A stretch of 64,000 nt of DNA from Piezodorus guildinii (Eukaryota; Arthropoda; Insecta; Hemiptera; Pentatomidae), in assembly GCA_023052935.1 (NCBI GenBank), contig CM041293.1, positions 176,381,600-176,445,599 on the forward strand. Direction: 5' to 3'. Shown piece by piece: positions 21,168 to 32,489 of the stretch (the first letter of the stretch is position 1; each line of letters starts with the position of its first letter). The translations under genes were made by a program, and so were the position numbers. The notes under the pieces are model-generated. The model was not told where the DNA came from, ran no database searches, and saw only the letters and a list, made by a program, of their open reading frames with translations.

Positions 21168-21561
21168 AGAATTATATTATAGGGAAACTATAATAAGTAT
21201 ATTTTGCTAACTTAAGGGCAGTAAGTACCTTGAACCCTTCCTCCTTATAACAAGTTCCCCGAAAATTTTAAATTTTCCCTTAAAAAGAAGCTTTTGGACT
21301 CGGGACAGCCTTCAAAGCCTACTCGAGCGAGAACAATCGGCTGAATATCGCGTTTCCTAATTAGCTACTACACACCAGTCTGTAATCTGACACCTGTTCT
21401 TAGTTGCGGCTCGGCTAAATGACGAAAATAATTGACCGCACTTCTGGATTAGGTTACAGAACAAAAATTACAGCATCGGCTTACAAATAACACGATCCAG
21501 CTCTTTGATTAGATTAGAATAGAGGTTCTGAGCCGTATTATTGAGTTCGAAACCAATCACG
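21168..21561. other. Non-repetitive, locally GC-richer DNA
   Basis: No match to the repeat families. It has several CpGs (for example GAGCGAGAACAATCGGCTG and TTGCGGCTCGGC) but no open frame of note. Possibly single-copy host DNA. Confidence 0.35.
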
Positions 21562-22398
21562 TTTTTACTTTTACTGACTATATATAGTGAAAGTATTGCG
21601 ATCGTGAAAATTTTCGAATTACAGTTTTCAACGGAAATACACGTTTTAGGAGTCTAAATAACCAAGTCCCGCAAAATGGTCTGTATGTGGTAACTCCCGG
21701 GCGGAAACGGTAAGTCCTATGAAACTGAAATTTCATATTTAAGACAACTATACGCCCGAGACGTGACAAAACTTTTTTCATCAAAATGAGCTTACCAGAA
21801 GAGGCACTTTATACAATGCATTTTGAACCTTTTTTCGATTTTCTCGAAAACGGTTCCGACGATTTTGATTAAACTCGCTATATCGATGTAAAATTTAATG
21901 GGCTTTAATATCATGTAGGTTCTATTCTGATTAAAATGGTCTGACAGGGCTTAAATGCCGATATTTTAAATTTTCTTCTCCTAAAGTACCTTTAATTTTG
22001 TGGAATCAATAAAAATAACTATATTATCTTGTTAACGCTGATGAAAAACAGGTAAATATATAAATTGGATAAATTCGATACCCAACTAAAGGAGAAAACA
22101 GAAAAAATATTTTTTTAATGCAATTTTTCGTTTTTGAACATAAGAGCAGTAATATACATGTATGATATACCGTTGGAAAGCTAAAGATTTTAGAAAAAAA
22201 TATCATCTCATACACAAGCTTTTAAAAAGTTAATAGAGAGTGGTGAAATGAACATAAAACTAACTGATTATTTTTGATAATAATATAATAGATTTTTTAA
22301 TAAAACGCATGTTTCTATATAAATTCAATTTAATTAATTCCTTAATAGTTTCACGTATTTTTATCTCTAAGTGAAAGTCGAGTGTTGCCCGCACCATA
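21562..22398 (-). mobile_element. HT repeat, minus, near full length
   Basis: Starts TTTTTACTTTTACTGACTATATATAG (terminal palindrome slightly mutated) and ends AAGTGAAAGTCGAGTGTTGC. About 40 bp before the end are deleted near 22368. The CA/TG microsatellite is reduced to GTCTGTATGTGG. Confidence 0.85.
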
Positions 22399-22449
22399 TT
22401 TTTACTTATAACCTATTATTTTAAACATAAAGCAGGGAAAAGTAATCCG

Positions 22450-22600
22450 AAGGGTCACCTGTCGAGTAGTTGCTAGCATAACAGCCTTCTACGTCCAAGG
22501 TCGCGAGTTCAAACCAGGCAGATAGCCTTAAGTTTTTTTTTGTTTTTTTTAGAAGGAGTAAAAAATAATTGGTTATCCCGTCCTACTGTATAACTCCTCC
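22450..22600 (+). mobile_element. tRNA-derived SINE, family 2, diverged
   Basis: Resembles an RNA polymerase III promoter head: A-box-like TAGTTGCTAGCATAAC and B-box-like GCGAGTTCAAACC, then a T-rich part with GGAGTAAAAAAT and CCCGTCC, as in the better copies at 33373 and 42239. Confidence 0.65.
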
Positions 22601-22784
22601 TTCAGTATCCCGATTGATAATCAGATGGCTTTAGTTCTTTCATAAGCATATTTAATGCCATGTATTCATAATCCTTTATATGGCTATTATATAGTTCGCA
22701 GACCTAGCCTAAGACCAGCAAAGGCAACGAAAAAATATCAAGGACACAGCTCTAGTTTTATAGTAATATACTAAATATTAAAAG

Positions 22785-23066
22785 TAAAGATCGTATCAGC
22801 ACAAGAAAAATATTTAAAAAAAAAACAAGTTATCCTCAAAAACTTAGTGAAGAATTCGCATACATTGAAATGGAGGCAGGCAGGTCATGTGTCTAGGCTG
22901 GATCCCAGAAGATGGTCTAAAATCGCTACCGAGTGGATTCCAAGAGAAATAAAGAGATGGCGAGGAAGACCACCGACGAGGTGGAGGGAAGAACTAGTGC
23001 AAGTAGTGGGGGACTGTTGGGCTACAGGGGCCAGAAATAGGCAAATGTGGAATAATGTTACAAAAA
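22785..23066 (+). pseudogene. RTE-type LINE C-terminal fragment
   Basis: Frame from about 22847: LKWRQAGHVSRLDPRRWSKI, then ATEWIPREIKRWRGRPPTRW, then WATGARNRQMW. KW..AGH, W.K..TEW.PR and GRPP.RW are the hallmark tail of RTE-clade endonuclease/reverse transcriptases. An upstream piece in another frame (KDRISTRKIFKKKTSYP) suits the same protein with a frameshift between. The reading runs directly into the HT copy at 23067. Confidence 0.75.
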
Positions 23067-23842
23067 ACTGGTGCGCGCAACACACGACTTTAACATACCT
23101 TCGTTGTTAAAATCAATTTAAGAATTTTTATATACATTTAAAGATACAAATAATTTGTTAACGAATTAATTATTTAAAAGTTTTGATAGAAACATGTGTT
23201 TTATTAAATAATCTATAATATTTTTATCAACAACAATCAGTTAGCTTTATCGGATTTTCATCACTCTCTACAAACTTTTGCAACTTGTGTATAAGATAAT
23301 ATTTTTTCTAAAATCTCAAGCTTTCCAAAGGTATATCATACATGTATATAATTGTTCTTATTTTCAAAAACAAAAAATTGCATAAAAAAATATATTTTTT
23401 CAGTTTTCTCCTTTAGTTGGGTATCGAATTCATTCAATTTATATGTTTACCTGTTTTTCATCAGTGGTAACAAGATAATATAGTTACTTTTATAGAATCA
23501 ACAAAATTGAAGGTACTTTAGGGAAAGAAAATTTTAAATATCAGGATTTAAGCCCTGTCAGACCATTTTAATCCGAATGAAACCTACATGATATTAAAGC
23601 CCAATAAATTTTACATCGATATAACGAGTTTAATCAAAATCGTCGGAACCGTTCGAGAAAATTGAAAAAAGGTGCAAAATGCAAGGTATAAAGTGCCTCT
23701 TCTGGTAAGCTCATTTTGATGAAAAAAGTTTTGTCACGTCTCGGGCATATTGTTGTCTTAAATATGAAATTTCAGTTTCATAGGACTTACCGTTTCCGCC
23801 CGGGAGTTACCACACACACACACACACACACAGACCTTTTTA
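23067..23842 (+). mobile_element. HT repeat, plus, 3'-truncated
   Basis: Begins ACTGGTGCGCGCAACACACG and runs to the (CA)n tract (about 23812-23832) and CAGACCTTTT, where it is cut. The final ~150 bp including the palindrome are missing. It abuts the RTE fragment on its left. Confidence 0.85.
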
Positions 23843-23913
23843 TCTTTTCTTGGAACGTGAGCCTTTCAAAATAACTGTAATAATTTTTTTTTTTTTTTAT
23901 ATGGATATATATA

Positions 23914-24228
23914 GGAAGCGGCGTGGTCTAGTGGATAGAGTGCTAGTCTGCTATGCTCCGGGTCCTGGGTTCGAATCCCGGCTGTGGCGCAATATTATTT
24001 ATTCTGTTAATTCAGTCAGGGGGCGACCCTAGGGTATGGAGACCCTCCTGGGACAGACCCAGCCTCTATAAAGTGGGTGCCCAAATTAATTGGGGAAAAA
24101 CCTGGCGGCCGAGTGCGATTAAGGCCTAATCACCTCATTGCACTGCCGTTGGCCTTGAAACAGTACAAATCTCTATATGTACTGAGCCCAAGACCCTTCA
24201 TAGGTTGTAGTGGTACAGGTTTTTTTTT
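23914..24228 (+). mobile_element. tRNA-derived SINE, family 1, full length
   Basis: Head GCGGCGTGGTCTAGTGGATA (A box) and GGGTTCGAATCCCGG (B box), then a non-tRNA body (CATGGAGACC-like, AGCCTCTATAAAGTGGGT, CCTGGCGGCCG) ending in a T tract. Flanks TTTATATGGATATATA and TTTATATGGTTATATA are probable duplications. It sits at the left edge of the CR1-like LINE. Not a functional tRNA: the head is followed by body sequence with no terminator or cloverleaf 3' half. Confidence 0.85.
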
Positions 24229-25085
24229 TTTATATGGTTATATATTTTATTTATACATTAATATTCCCCCACTTCGATTATTGCTGTGTGCTATATGGTG
24301 GCCTCCCAAAGGTGCTCGAAGACAGACTCAAGCGTATCATGAACATGTTCATAAGATTTATCTTCGGCACCTCGAAGAGGTCTTCAGTGACCCTCTTATA
24401 CAGCAAGTTGAAGTGGCTCCTACCTGTTACACGGAGGAAATATTTTCTCGGATTATACCTTTACCAAATCATAAACTCCCAGCACCCTCCATACATTCAC
24501 AGCATCCTTAAATTTAAATCCTCAGTCCACTCTCTCGAAACTAGATCCCGCCATTCCGACCTTTACATTCCCACCCATAGAACTAAATCTTTTGATCACT
24601 CCTTTTATATCCGTTCTGCAACCCTCTGGAATTCCCTACCTACTCATATTCGCCATGCATCTTCCTTTCTCTCATTCAAATCTCACCTTGGCATCCCAAA
24701 TAGATGCACAACAAATCTGCAACTGACTTATTTCTATTTTAACACAAGTTATAATTATCTATTTTATCCTAAAGCTAGTGTGGAATAATTAGTTTGTTTT
24801 GTTTTTTATAATTCCCTCAACCCTATCAGTAGCCTTTAGGAGATTTATCTTCTTTCTTTCTTTCTTTTTCTAATCATGTGTGTTTATTATCCATACTTTT
24901 TGTACATGAATGTATATAAGTCTAGGTAGTGTTTAATTTTTCCTTTTTGCTCATTTGTAAATAAAAATTAATTTTATTGTTCTCTTGACCAGACATATAT
25001 GAATATCTACTGTACAATTCTGTTATTCTTAAGGGACATAGTCCCAGAATAAAGGGTTTTTTTATTATTATTATTATTATATATA
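24229..25085 (+). pseudogene. CR1/L2-like LINE, C-terminal end and 3' UTR
   Basis: The open piece (to 24788) reads IFPHFDYCCVLYGGLPK, RLKRIMNMFIRFIFGTSKRS, RRKYFLGLYLYQIINS, then ATLWNSLPTHIRH and FLSFKSHLG before its stop. P..DYC..V.YG, R.....RFIFG and LWNSLP..IR are the tail motifs of CR1/L2-type LINEs. The RT core is missing, so the start codon seen upstream (in the SINE boundary) is not real. The 3' UTR ends TTCTTAAGGGACATAGTCCCAGAATAAAG plus (ATT)n, and the same end occurs at 28380-28420. Confidence 0.75.
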
Positions 25086-25089
25086 TATT

Positions 25090-25590
25090 TAAACACTCCC
25101 ATTTGAGACGTTTTAAAGTAGCGATAAGTACCTACAATGACAACTGAAACCCCTTCCTAAAATTAAGCCCTACACAAGTCACATCTCACACGCTAATTCG
25201 CGAACAAGGTTTCGAGCGGAAGCGGATGCGAAGTAGACAAGTAACATTAAGCAGGCTTACAGTTGGACTTTGCCGAAGCTCATACTTGCCGCGACATGTA
25301 AACTTAGCGGTCGGAACATAAACTCGCACTTCGCGCAACAAAGCCGCGTATCTTGCCTAATTACTTTCCCAACTCCCCTTCCGATGAGTCTTGTAGCGAA
25401 ACCCTTTCATCGATTTCGCATAATGTACAGTCAACCACCTTAATCATATGGAGTTGTATTTAATTCATATAAGATTTCAAATATCGATAAGATATACTAA
25501 AAATCTGGTGAGAATAAGATGGGACTTTCACAGACGCTGTAAAGATCAATTTAAGAACTTTTAAATAAGGTTTTTCTTTGTCATTAAACT
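25090..25590. other. Non-repetitive, CpG-richer DNA
   Basis: Contains a run of CpG-containing sequence (about 25190-25430, for example GAGCGGAAGCGGATGCG and GCGCAACAAAGCCGCG). No repeat match and no long frame. Candidate residual host sequence. Confidence 0.35.
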
Positions 25591-25870
25591 TTTTTTCCAG
25601 ATACATTACAATTTGCCTCAACTGGAAAATAATAGCGTTTTCAGATCACATTCATACAATATTTACAAAATAAACAATGGTAAAGTCAAATTATATTAAA
25701 ACAAAAAGAAATTAATAAACAAATGCATATAATTACAAAATATATAAATAAAATAGTAAGAAATAAAGAAAGAGAAGTAAATTTTATTCTCGGACCTTAA
25801 TTCCCTAAAGAATAACAGAAACTGAGACTTGTGTCTGGCACAGAAAAAAAACAAAAACATAAAAGAAATA
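25591..25870 (-). mobile_element. LINE 3' UTR-like fragment
   Basis: A T tract (25605 region) followed by A-rich sequence with CAGATACATTACAATTTG, resembling the Jockey 3' UTR at 20750-20900. No coding part and no clear target duplication. Confidence 0.5.
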
Positions 25871-25880
25871 AAAACTCAAG

Positions 25881-26750
25881 ATACACTTACCTCCGTTTTT
25901 GAAATCGATTAAAGAATTTTCAAGTACAGTAAGAGATAAAAATGAGTGAAACCATTAAAGAATTAATTAAATGGAATTTCTATAGAAACATGTGTTTTAT
26001 TAAAAAATCTATTATATTATTATCTAAAATAATCAGTTAGTTTTATCGGCTTTTCATCACTCTCTATTCAATTTTAAAATCTTGTGTATGAAATAATATT
26101 TTTTCTAAAATCTTTAGCTTTCAAACGGTATATCATACATGTATATTACTGTTCTTATGTTCAAAAACGAAAAATTGCGATAAAAAAAATGTTTTTTTCT
26201 GTTTTCTCCTTTAGTTGGGTATCGAATTCATTCAATTTATATATTTAGCTGTTTTTTAGCAATGCTAACAAGATAATATAGTCATGTTTATAGAATCACC
26301 AAAATTAAAGGTACTTTAGATGTAGAAAATTTAAAATATCGCCATTGAAGCCCTGTTAGACCATTTTAATCAGAATAAAACCTACATGATATTAAAGCTC
26401 ATCAAATTTTACATCGATATAGCGAGTTTAATCAAAATCGTCGGAACCGTTCTTGAGAAAATCGAAAAAAGATGCAAAATGCATGGTATAAAGTGCCTCT
26501 TCTGGTAAGCTCATTTTGATGAAAAAGGTTTTGTAACGTCTCAGGCGTATATTGGTCTTAAATATGAAATTTCAGTTTCATAGGACTTTTCGTTTCCGCC
26601 CGGGATTTACCACACACACACAGACCTTTTTGCGGGACTTGGTTATTTGGACTCAGGGGACCCTAAAACGTGATATCCGTTGAAAACTGAAATTCAAAAA
26701 TTTTCACGATCACAATACTTTCCATTACTGTATATAGTAAGTGAAAGTAA
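25881..26750 (+). mobile_element. HT repeat, plus
   Basis: Lacks only the first ~30 bp; has ACACTTACCTCCG at the left, (CA)n at 26611-26622, the CCCTAAAACGTG block, and ends TATATAGTAAGTGAAAGTAA. Confidence 0.88.
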
Positions 26751-27360
26751 TAATCAAGTTGAGTCTAATTTCTTCCATAGGCTTTTTAAATACTGAAATC
26801 GTATTCTTATTAATGTTCGTGTTGTTTTTTAACCCCTTTTTTTCACTTCCAAGTTAATGAGCTTTAGAGACAAAAGATAAAGAACATATCCTTATCTTAT
26901 TGTTAGTTTTTGTTTTGACTCGATATCTGCGAAATTACCAGAATTAGAGAGATTTTTCTAACACATGTTTTCAGTCGCTGCAATACTAAAAGTATTTTCT
27001 AAAAAAAAATTTCATCCACAGTTTTTTATTCATGAAATGATAGAAAATAACTAGTAAAAAAAACGAAACAACAACATTAAAATAAAAAATGTTGAGCCGT
27101 AAAATGCATGATATATACATAAATTTACCGATATATACATATATTTTTAAAAAATCCGAAAAAAAAAATTAGAATTACAATTCTGAAGCCCTTCTTGACA
27201 GCAGTTATGATAAAATCTGAAGTATTCTGCGAAAATACGGCGCGAGTCATGAAATATGAATGTCGAATTTGCATGAAGGCCAAGAACTGTTGTTATCCAA
27301 ATAAAGCCAGATATTATTTAGCTCTTGAATAGAAGGGCGCCACTTAATATCTTAAGCTTT
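26751..27360 (+). repeat. 610-bp local duplication, copy 1
   Basis: Closely matches 29170-29780, including the boundary with the preceding HT copy in both places. Non-coding. The shared HT boundary shows that a unit of HT plus this sequence was duplicated. Confidence 0.9.
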
Positions 27361-27470
27361 TTTATTAACCAATTCACAGCTCGGGGAAAAGACTTAACTC
27401 GTGGGAATAACTAACTCAAGGAGTTCTTCAAGTGTTTTAGATTATGATAAATAATTAAACATCAACATTT

Positions 27471-27919
27471 TTAACCTTTAACTGGTGAGGTAAAATTTGT
27501 AGTAAAAATTGGTGAGGTAAGGTCAGACCATATTTTTTTTTTGTTTTTAATTCTGAAACATCTAGAATTGTTTATTCGAGTAAAATAAGTTGATTCAACA
27601 TATTTTCAATAGGTACTATACGAAAGGATGCTTATAAAATTAAATACATTTTATTAATACTTTTTTTTAAATTTTATATTCTAACCAACGAAAACATTTG
27701 TAAAATAATATATATATAAACAAGTCCTAATCTAAAAATTTATTATATTTTTAAAACGAAAAATTATTATAAAACGAAACTTTTATATTGTATGCACAGC
27801 TAAAATCAGGCACAGTTTTTGCAATAGAAAATCGAACATTGTCCACAAATATTTTGTTTCCACTTAATACATACTATAGATGACTTCTTATCCTTGTTTC
27901 TTGGACAAAAATACAAGTA
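27471..27919 (-). pseudogene. piggyBac element 3' end with Cys-rich tail
   Basis: Minus-strand 27919-27806 encodes YLYFCPRNKDKKSSIVCIKW then KQNICGQCSIFYCKNCA and a stop. The C-P-R-K-K-D-like start and the C-x2-C/C-x2-C series match the cysteine-rich end domain of piggyBac transposases, which binds the element ends. The rest of the protein is missing; an HT copy begins at about 27921. Downstream, the element ends at TTAA (27471-27474) with terminus CCTTTAACTGGTGAGG and a subterminal repeat of TTGGTGAGGTAA. TTAA is the piggyBac target. Confidence 0.8.
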
Positions 27920-28011
27920 ATTGAAAGTAAAAATGTTGAAGAATTAATTAAATAATCTATTATTATATTATTATCTACAAAAATCAGTTAGTTTTTTAGG
28001 CTTTTTATCAC

Positions 28012-28447
28012 TCTCGTCATCATATCATTCTTCCTTATCCACATTTAAATATCTCCTTTTCCAGCATCTATTATCCCTCACAGACGCTTGTTGATCTTAA
28101 ATCTGATAATTTATTAATTGTAATGACTAAATGCTTATTTGACTTTGCTTTTGTTTGTTTGTTTTGTGTGTTGTTTTTTTCGGAAAATTAGTTGTTTTTA
28201 TTTTCTCATTCTATTTTACTTATTATCATTATTATTATTATTACTTTGTGATTTTTTTTATGTATGTATGTGTGTGTATATATTTTTTTTTAATATACTT
28301 TATTTATGTAAATAATTAAGTTTGTAATAATTGAATCAATTTAAAGTATTCTGGCCAGAAGAGCTATATTTATTTGTAACATCAATGTTATTCTTAAGGG
28401 ACTATGTCCCAGAATAAAGTTCATTTTTCTATTCTATTCTATCATTA
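28012..28447 (+). mobile_element. CR1/L2-like LINE 3' UTR insertion
   Basis: Ends TTCTTAAGGGACTATGTCCC then AGAATAAAG, the same as the LINE at 24229-25085, then a TTCTA repeat tail. GGCTTTTTATCA is present on both sides (about 27996-28008 and 28449-28461), a likely target duplication inside the HT copy. Confidence 0.75.
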
Positions 28448-28461
28448 TTGGCTTTTTATCA

Positions 28462-28750
28462 TTTTTTTTCTTTCCAGTGGATCGACAGGCCGTGTAGGCA
28501 CTTGGTCTCGCGGTGTAATCTGATTGGAGAATAAACTCACGTTTCACGACGTATTTTATAGGGTAGGGCCATCAATCTATACCCCTATTTTTGTGAGTGT
28601 CCACTAGTAGGCTGACGGGTCTCACATACACGAAGGAAGAGGCTGTGAGTGAATCCCCATTTATCAAGTCCCCCGCCGAGAGTGGGATTCGAACTCACTA
28701 CCTTTGGCGTGGAAGACGCGCGCTAACCACCGGTGGGTCACCCCGCTTCA
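28462..28750 (-). mobile_element. tRNA-derived SINE, family 3
   Basis: On the minus strand the head has A-box-like GGTGGTTAGCGCGCG and B-box GAGTTCGAATCCCAC, followed by a body with GTGAGACCCGTCAGCC-like sequence, CGTGAAACGTGAG and GCCTACACGGCCTGTCG. The same body occurs at 62088-62367. It follows the LINE end in the interrupted HT copy. Confidence 0.8.
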
Positions 28751-29169
28751 AGAAACAGACAAGTGTGACCCACCGGTGGGTCACGCCGGGGGTGAGCTTG
28801 TTAAAGTTTCTTATGTTCAAAAAGACAAAAATTGCATAGAAAAAATATTTTTCCTCTTTCCTCTTTTCGTTGGATATCGAATTCGTTCAACTTATATATT
28901 TACTAGTTTTTTATCAATGCTGACAACATGGTATGATTATATTTTTTTTAATCTAAAAAATTAAAGGTACTTTAGAATATAAAACATCAGTTTCGCACGA
29001 CCTTCTATTTTTGTGCTAGATTAGACTTAACCACATATTTACACACACACAAACATTTTGGCGCGTGTTGGTTAAATGGACTCAGAAGACCTTAAAATGT
29101 GTATTTCGGTTGAATTTTTTTACGATCGCAATACTTTCCCTTACTACATACTTAGATAAGTGAAAGTAA

Positions 29170-29780
29170 TAATCAAAGTTGAGTCTAATTTCTTCCATAG
29201 GCTTTTTTTAAATCACTGAAAGTCTTATTTCTTATTAATTTTCGTGTTGTTTTTTTAACCTCTTTTTTTCACTCCCAAGTTAATGAGCTTTAGAGACAAA
29301 AGATAAAGAACATATCCTTATCTTATTGTTAGTTTTTTTTTTCTCGATATCTGCGAAATTACCAGAATTAGAGAGATTTTTCTAACACATGTTTTCAGTC
29401 GCTGCAATACTAAAAGTATTTTCTAAAAAAAAAATTTCATCCACAGTTTTCTATTCATGAAATGATAAAGATAACTGGTAAAAAAGAAAAACAACAACAT
29501 TAAAATCAAAAATGTTGAACCGCAAAATTCATGATATATACATAAATTTACCGATATATACATATATTTTTAAAAAATCCGAAAAAAAAAGATTAGAATT
29601 ACAATTCTGAAGCCCTTCTTGACAGCAGTTATGATAAAATCAGAAGTATTCTGCGAAAATACGGCGCGAGTCATGAAATATGAATGTCGAATTTGCATGA
29701 AGGCCAAGAACTGTTGTTATCCAAATAAAGCCAGATATTATTTAGCTCTTGAATAGAGGGCGCCACTTAATATCCTAAGC
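29170..29780 (+). repeat. 610-bp local duplication, copy 2
   Basis: Partner of 26751-27360, same orientation, with small indels mostly in homopolymers (for example CTTTTTTTAAATCACTG versus CTTTTTAAATACTG). Confidence 0.9.
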
Positions 29781-29796
29781 TAACTTTATTTAATAG

Positions 29797-29827
29797 TTAG
29801 TAAAAGTCGTTTGTTACATGCACCAGA
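29797..29827 (-). mobile_element. HT terminal fragment
   Basis: Only the outermost ~30 bp (AGTCGTTTGTTACATGCACC), isolated at the right edge of the 610-bp repeat. A small unmatched stretch with no good frame follows to 30254. Confidence 0.6.
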
Positions 29828-30254
29828 TTTTTTTAAATATTTGCTTAAAATTCCAAGTATTCGCCCTTGTTTATTTAAAACCATAAAAATAAGAATATTT
29901 GAAGATTTGAAAAAAAAAATAGAGGTATACATTACTATTATTAAAGGGTTTACGAAAGCCAATATTGGTGATCCTTGTCGAAGCGACAATAAAGTTAGGA
30001 CTATAGAGACACCATACACCAAAAAAAAGATACAATGGGCTGGAAATGGGAAAGAGGAAATCAGTTGTATCTCGTTGGATTTCCGACGAAAAATGTATTT
30101 CCTACCTCTCTGTACACCCCAGCGCTATCTATATTCCATCAATCCTTATTCATGACTTGCCAGGTAGAGCAGGACTATAGCTACAATATATTTAGCGACT
30201 ATTATCAAAAATAAAACCAACTTATTTTTGTTTATTATTAGTTTCATTTACCTA

Positions 30255-30545
30255 TATTTAACTAGAGAATGTATTTCGATCATGAAATTTTTTTAGTCCA
30301 AGTCTTCAACGAAAACCCCGGGTCAAAATGACTACGGCTCTTAAAATAGTCCAGCTGAAAAACGAAAAGTTGTGTGAAACTGAAATCTATATTTAAGACG
30401 AGTATATGTCTTATAAATGAAATCATTTTTTTTTTCCACTGAATTCGGAGTGCCACTTTACAACATACATTTTGCTCTTTTTCGATATTCTCGAAACCGT
30501 ATCTAGATTTTGATTAAACTCAATAGATAGATATTAAAAGTATTT
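30255..30545 (-). mobile_element. HT fragment, diverged
   Basis: Diverged minus copy of the microsatellite-side third (GTGTGAAACTGAAAT, ACATACATTTTGCTC, GATTTTGATTAAACTC), without a CA tract and cut on the right by a LINE end. Confidence 0.65.
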
Positions 30546-30780
30546 TTTTTTTCGAAAAAGACACAACAAATAAAAAATGAACAATTTACAAATTACAAAA
30601 TACAACAATTAAAAAAAAAAAATCTAAAATCAGACGCACTACATGTTCCATTGACCGTCCAGTGTTTATTGACAAAATTATACTTTGCTCTATTTAAATA
30701 ATTAAATAATAACAAAATAAAAAGCATTATATTAATATACAAAAAATAACTAAGACGTATTAATGGGTAAATATTCAATT
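30546..30780 (-). mobile_element. LINE 3' UTR, same family as 19305-20021
   Basis: Shares ACAAATTACAAAATACAA, CAGACGCACTACATG and CCATTGACCGTCC with the LINE at 19305-20021. No coding part. It joins the HT fragment on its left; 30781-31012 is unmatched AT-rich DNA. Confidence 0.7.
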
Positions 30781-31012
30781 TTTTTTTATAACTATTCGCG
30801 ATTTTTTTTTTTGTTAAAATACAATAATAATCTTCAAAAATAACTGAGTCATTAAATTAAATCCCTTGTAATCGGCCGCCATTTTAAAAATAACCAGCTG
30901 ATATTAACATCTAGGTGTTAGGATCATCGTTGAATGCTCTAGTATTTTTAAGCAGAAATTCGAAAAAACAATGGTCCAGTAGTTTCAAGAAATGCTACTT
31001 ACAGCGGTCCAT

Positions 31013-31914
31013 TTTTACTTTCACTTACTATATATAGTAAGGGGAAGTATTGCGATCGTGAAAAATTTCGAATTCCAGTTTTCAACGGAAATACACGTTT
31101 TAGGGTCCCCTGAGTCCAAATAACCAAGTCCCGCAAAAAGGTCTGTGTGTGTGTGTGTGTGTGTGGTAACTCCCGGGCGGAAACAGTAAGTCCTATGAAA
31201 CTGAAATTTCATATTTAAGACAACTATACGCCCGAGACGTGACAAAACTTTTTTCATCAAGATGAGCTTACCAGAAGAGGCACTTTATACCATGCATTTT
31301 GCACCTTTTTTAGATTATCTCGAAAACGGTTCCGACGATTTTGATTAAACTCGCTATATCGATGTAAAATTTAATAAGCTTTAATATCACATAGGTTTTA
31401 TTTGGATAAAAATGGTCTGACAGGGCTTAAATACCGATATTTTAAATTTTCTTCCTCTAAAGTACCTTTAATTTTGTAGATTCAATAATAATAACTACAT
31501 TAGCTTGTTAACGCTGATGAAAAACAGGTAAATGTATAAATTGAATCAATGCGATACCCAACTAAAGGAGAAAACAGAAAAAATATTTTTTAATGCAATT
31601 TTTCGTTTTTGAACATAAGAGCAGTAATATACACGTATGATATACCGTTGGAAAGCTAAAGATTTTAGAAAAAATATCATCTCATACACAAGCTTTTAGA
31701 AGTTAATAGAGAGTGATGAGAAGAAGATAAAACTAACTGATTATTTTAGATAATAAAATAAAAGATTTTTTAATAAAACACATGTTTCTATATAAATTAA
31801 ATTTATTTAATTCTTTAATAGTTTCACGTATTTTTATCTTTAACTGTATTTGAAAATTCTTTCATTGATTTTTCAAATTGATGTAAGTGAAAGTCGTGTG
31901 TTGCCCGCACCAGA
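31013..31914 (-). mobile_element. HT repeat, minus, full length (reference copy)
   Basis: One of the best copies: starts TTTTTACTTTCACTTACTAT, then ATATAGTAAGGGGAAGT, has (TG)n at 31143-31164 and ends GTAAGTGAAAGTCGTGTGTT then GCCCGCACCAGA. 902 bp. The palindrome is CTTACTATATATAGTAAG (31023-31040). Confidence 0.9.
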
Positions 31915-31924
31915 TTTTTTTTTA

Positions 31925-32450
31925 TTCTTTATTCGGGTTATATGTATCTTGAAACGTAAGCTCTTCAATTTGGAGAGGTTGTAATTTTTTTTTTTTTATT
32001 ACAAAGGTAATAATTATTGAAAATAATAAACCAAAATGAAATAAAAGAAACAAATAATAAGTATTTACATAAAAACAACGTTGAATACATATATTATAAC
32101 TTTGCCTTCAACCGACCGAAATATTATAATAAAAAAAAAAAAAAAAAAAGAATTGAGGCCAAACAAAAAAAGAAAGAAAAAACAAAACAAATCCTCCAGA
32201 TATTAAACATTGCCCCTGGCCTGAATTCATTTTGCTTTTAGCATTAAAAAAGAGAAAAAAGAAACAGAATCCCGTGAGTTAAAAAATATAAATACTTGGC
32301 TAAGGGATAAAACGGCCAGGTTTAAACTTTTTATCTTCCCCACCTCTGGCACTAGTGAGAGTTCGGGGGGAAAAACCCCTAATACCTCCCCCGAGAAAAG
32401 AACTTTTCAACATTAATATAAATAAATATATCCATAAATTACACAAGACA
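31925..32450 (-). mobile_element. Unclassified retroposon end (family B)
   Basis: Starts ATTCTTTATTCGGGTTATATG, CTTGAAACGTAAGC and a T tract, then ATTGAAAATAATAAACC; the same motifs occur at 52020-52150 and partly at 63790-63890 and 23843-23913. The following A- and G-rich sequence (to about 32450) has no frame beyond low complexity. Likely a LINE 3' UTR in minus orientation. Confidence 0.45.
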
Positions 32451-32489
32451 AATTAAATAATAAAATATAAAAACTTTATTAGTAACTCA

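Larger units (their letters stand above)
27921..29169 (+). mobile_element. HT repeat, plus, interrupted by a LINE end and a SINE
   Basis: HT sequence at 27921-28011 (5'-truncated, with a gap) resumes at about 28805 and ends ATAAGTGAAAGTAA at 29169. The interior is occupied by 28012-28447 and 28462-28750. It heads the second copy of the 610-bp duplication. Confidence 0.8.

Noticed and set aside
23914..23990. Functional tRNA gene
   Set aside because: A and B boxes are present, but the 3' half does not close a cloverleaf and a conserved non-tRNA body follows; it is a SINE head. The same holds for 33600-33674, 51519-51590 and 62088-62160.
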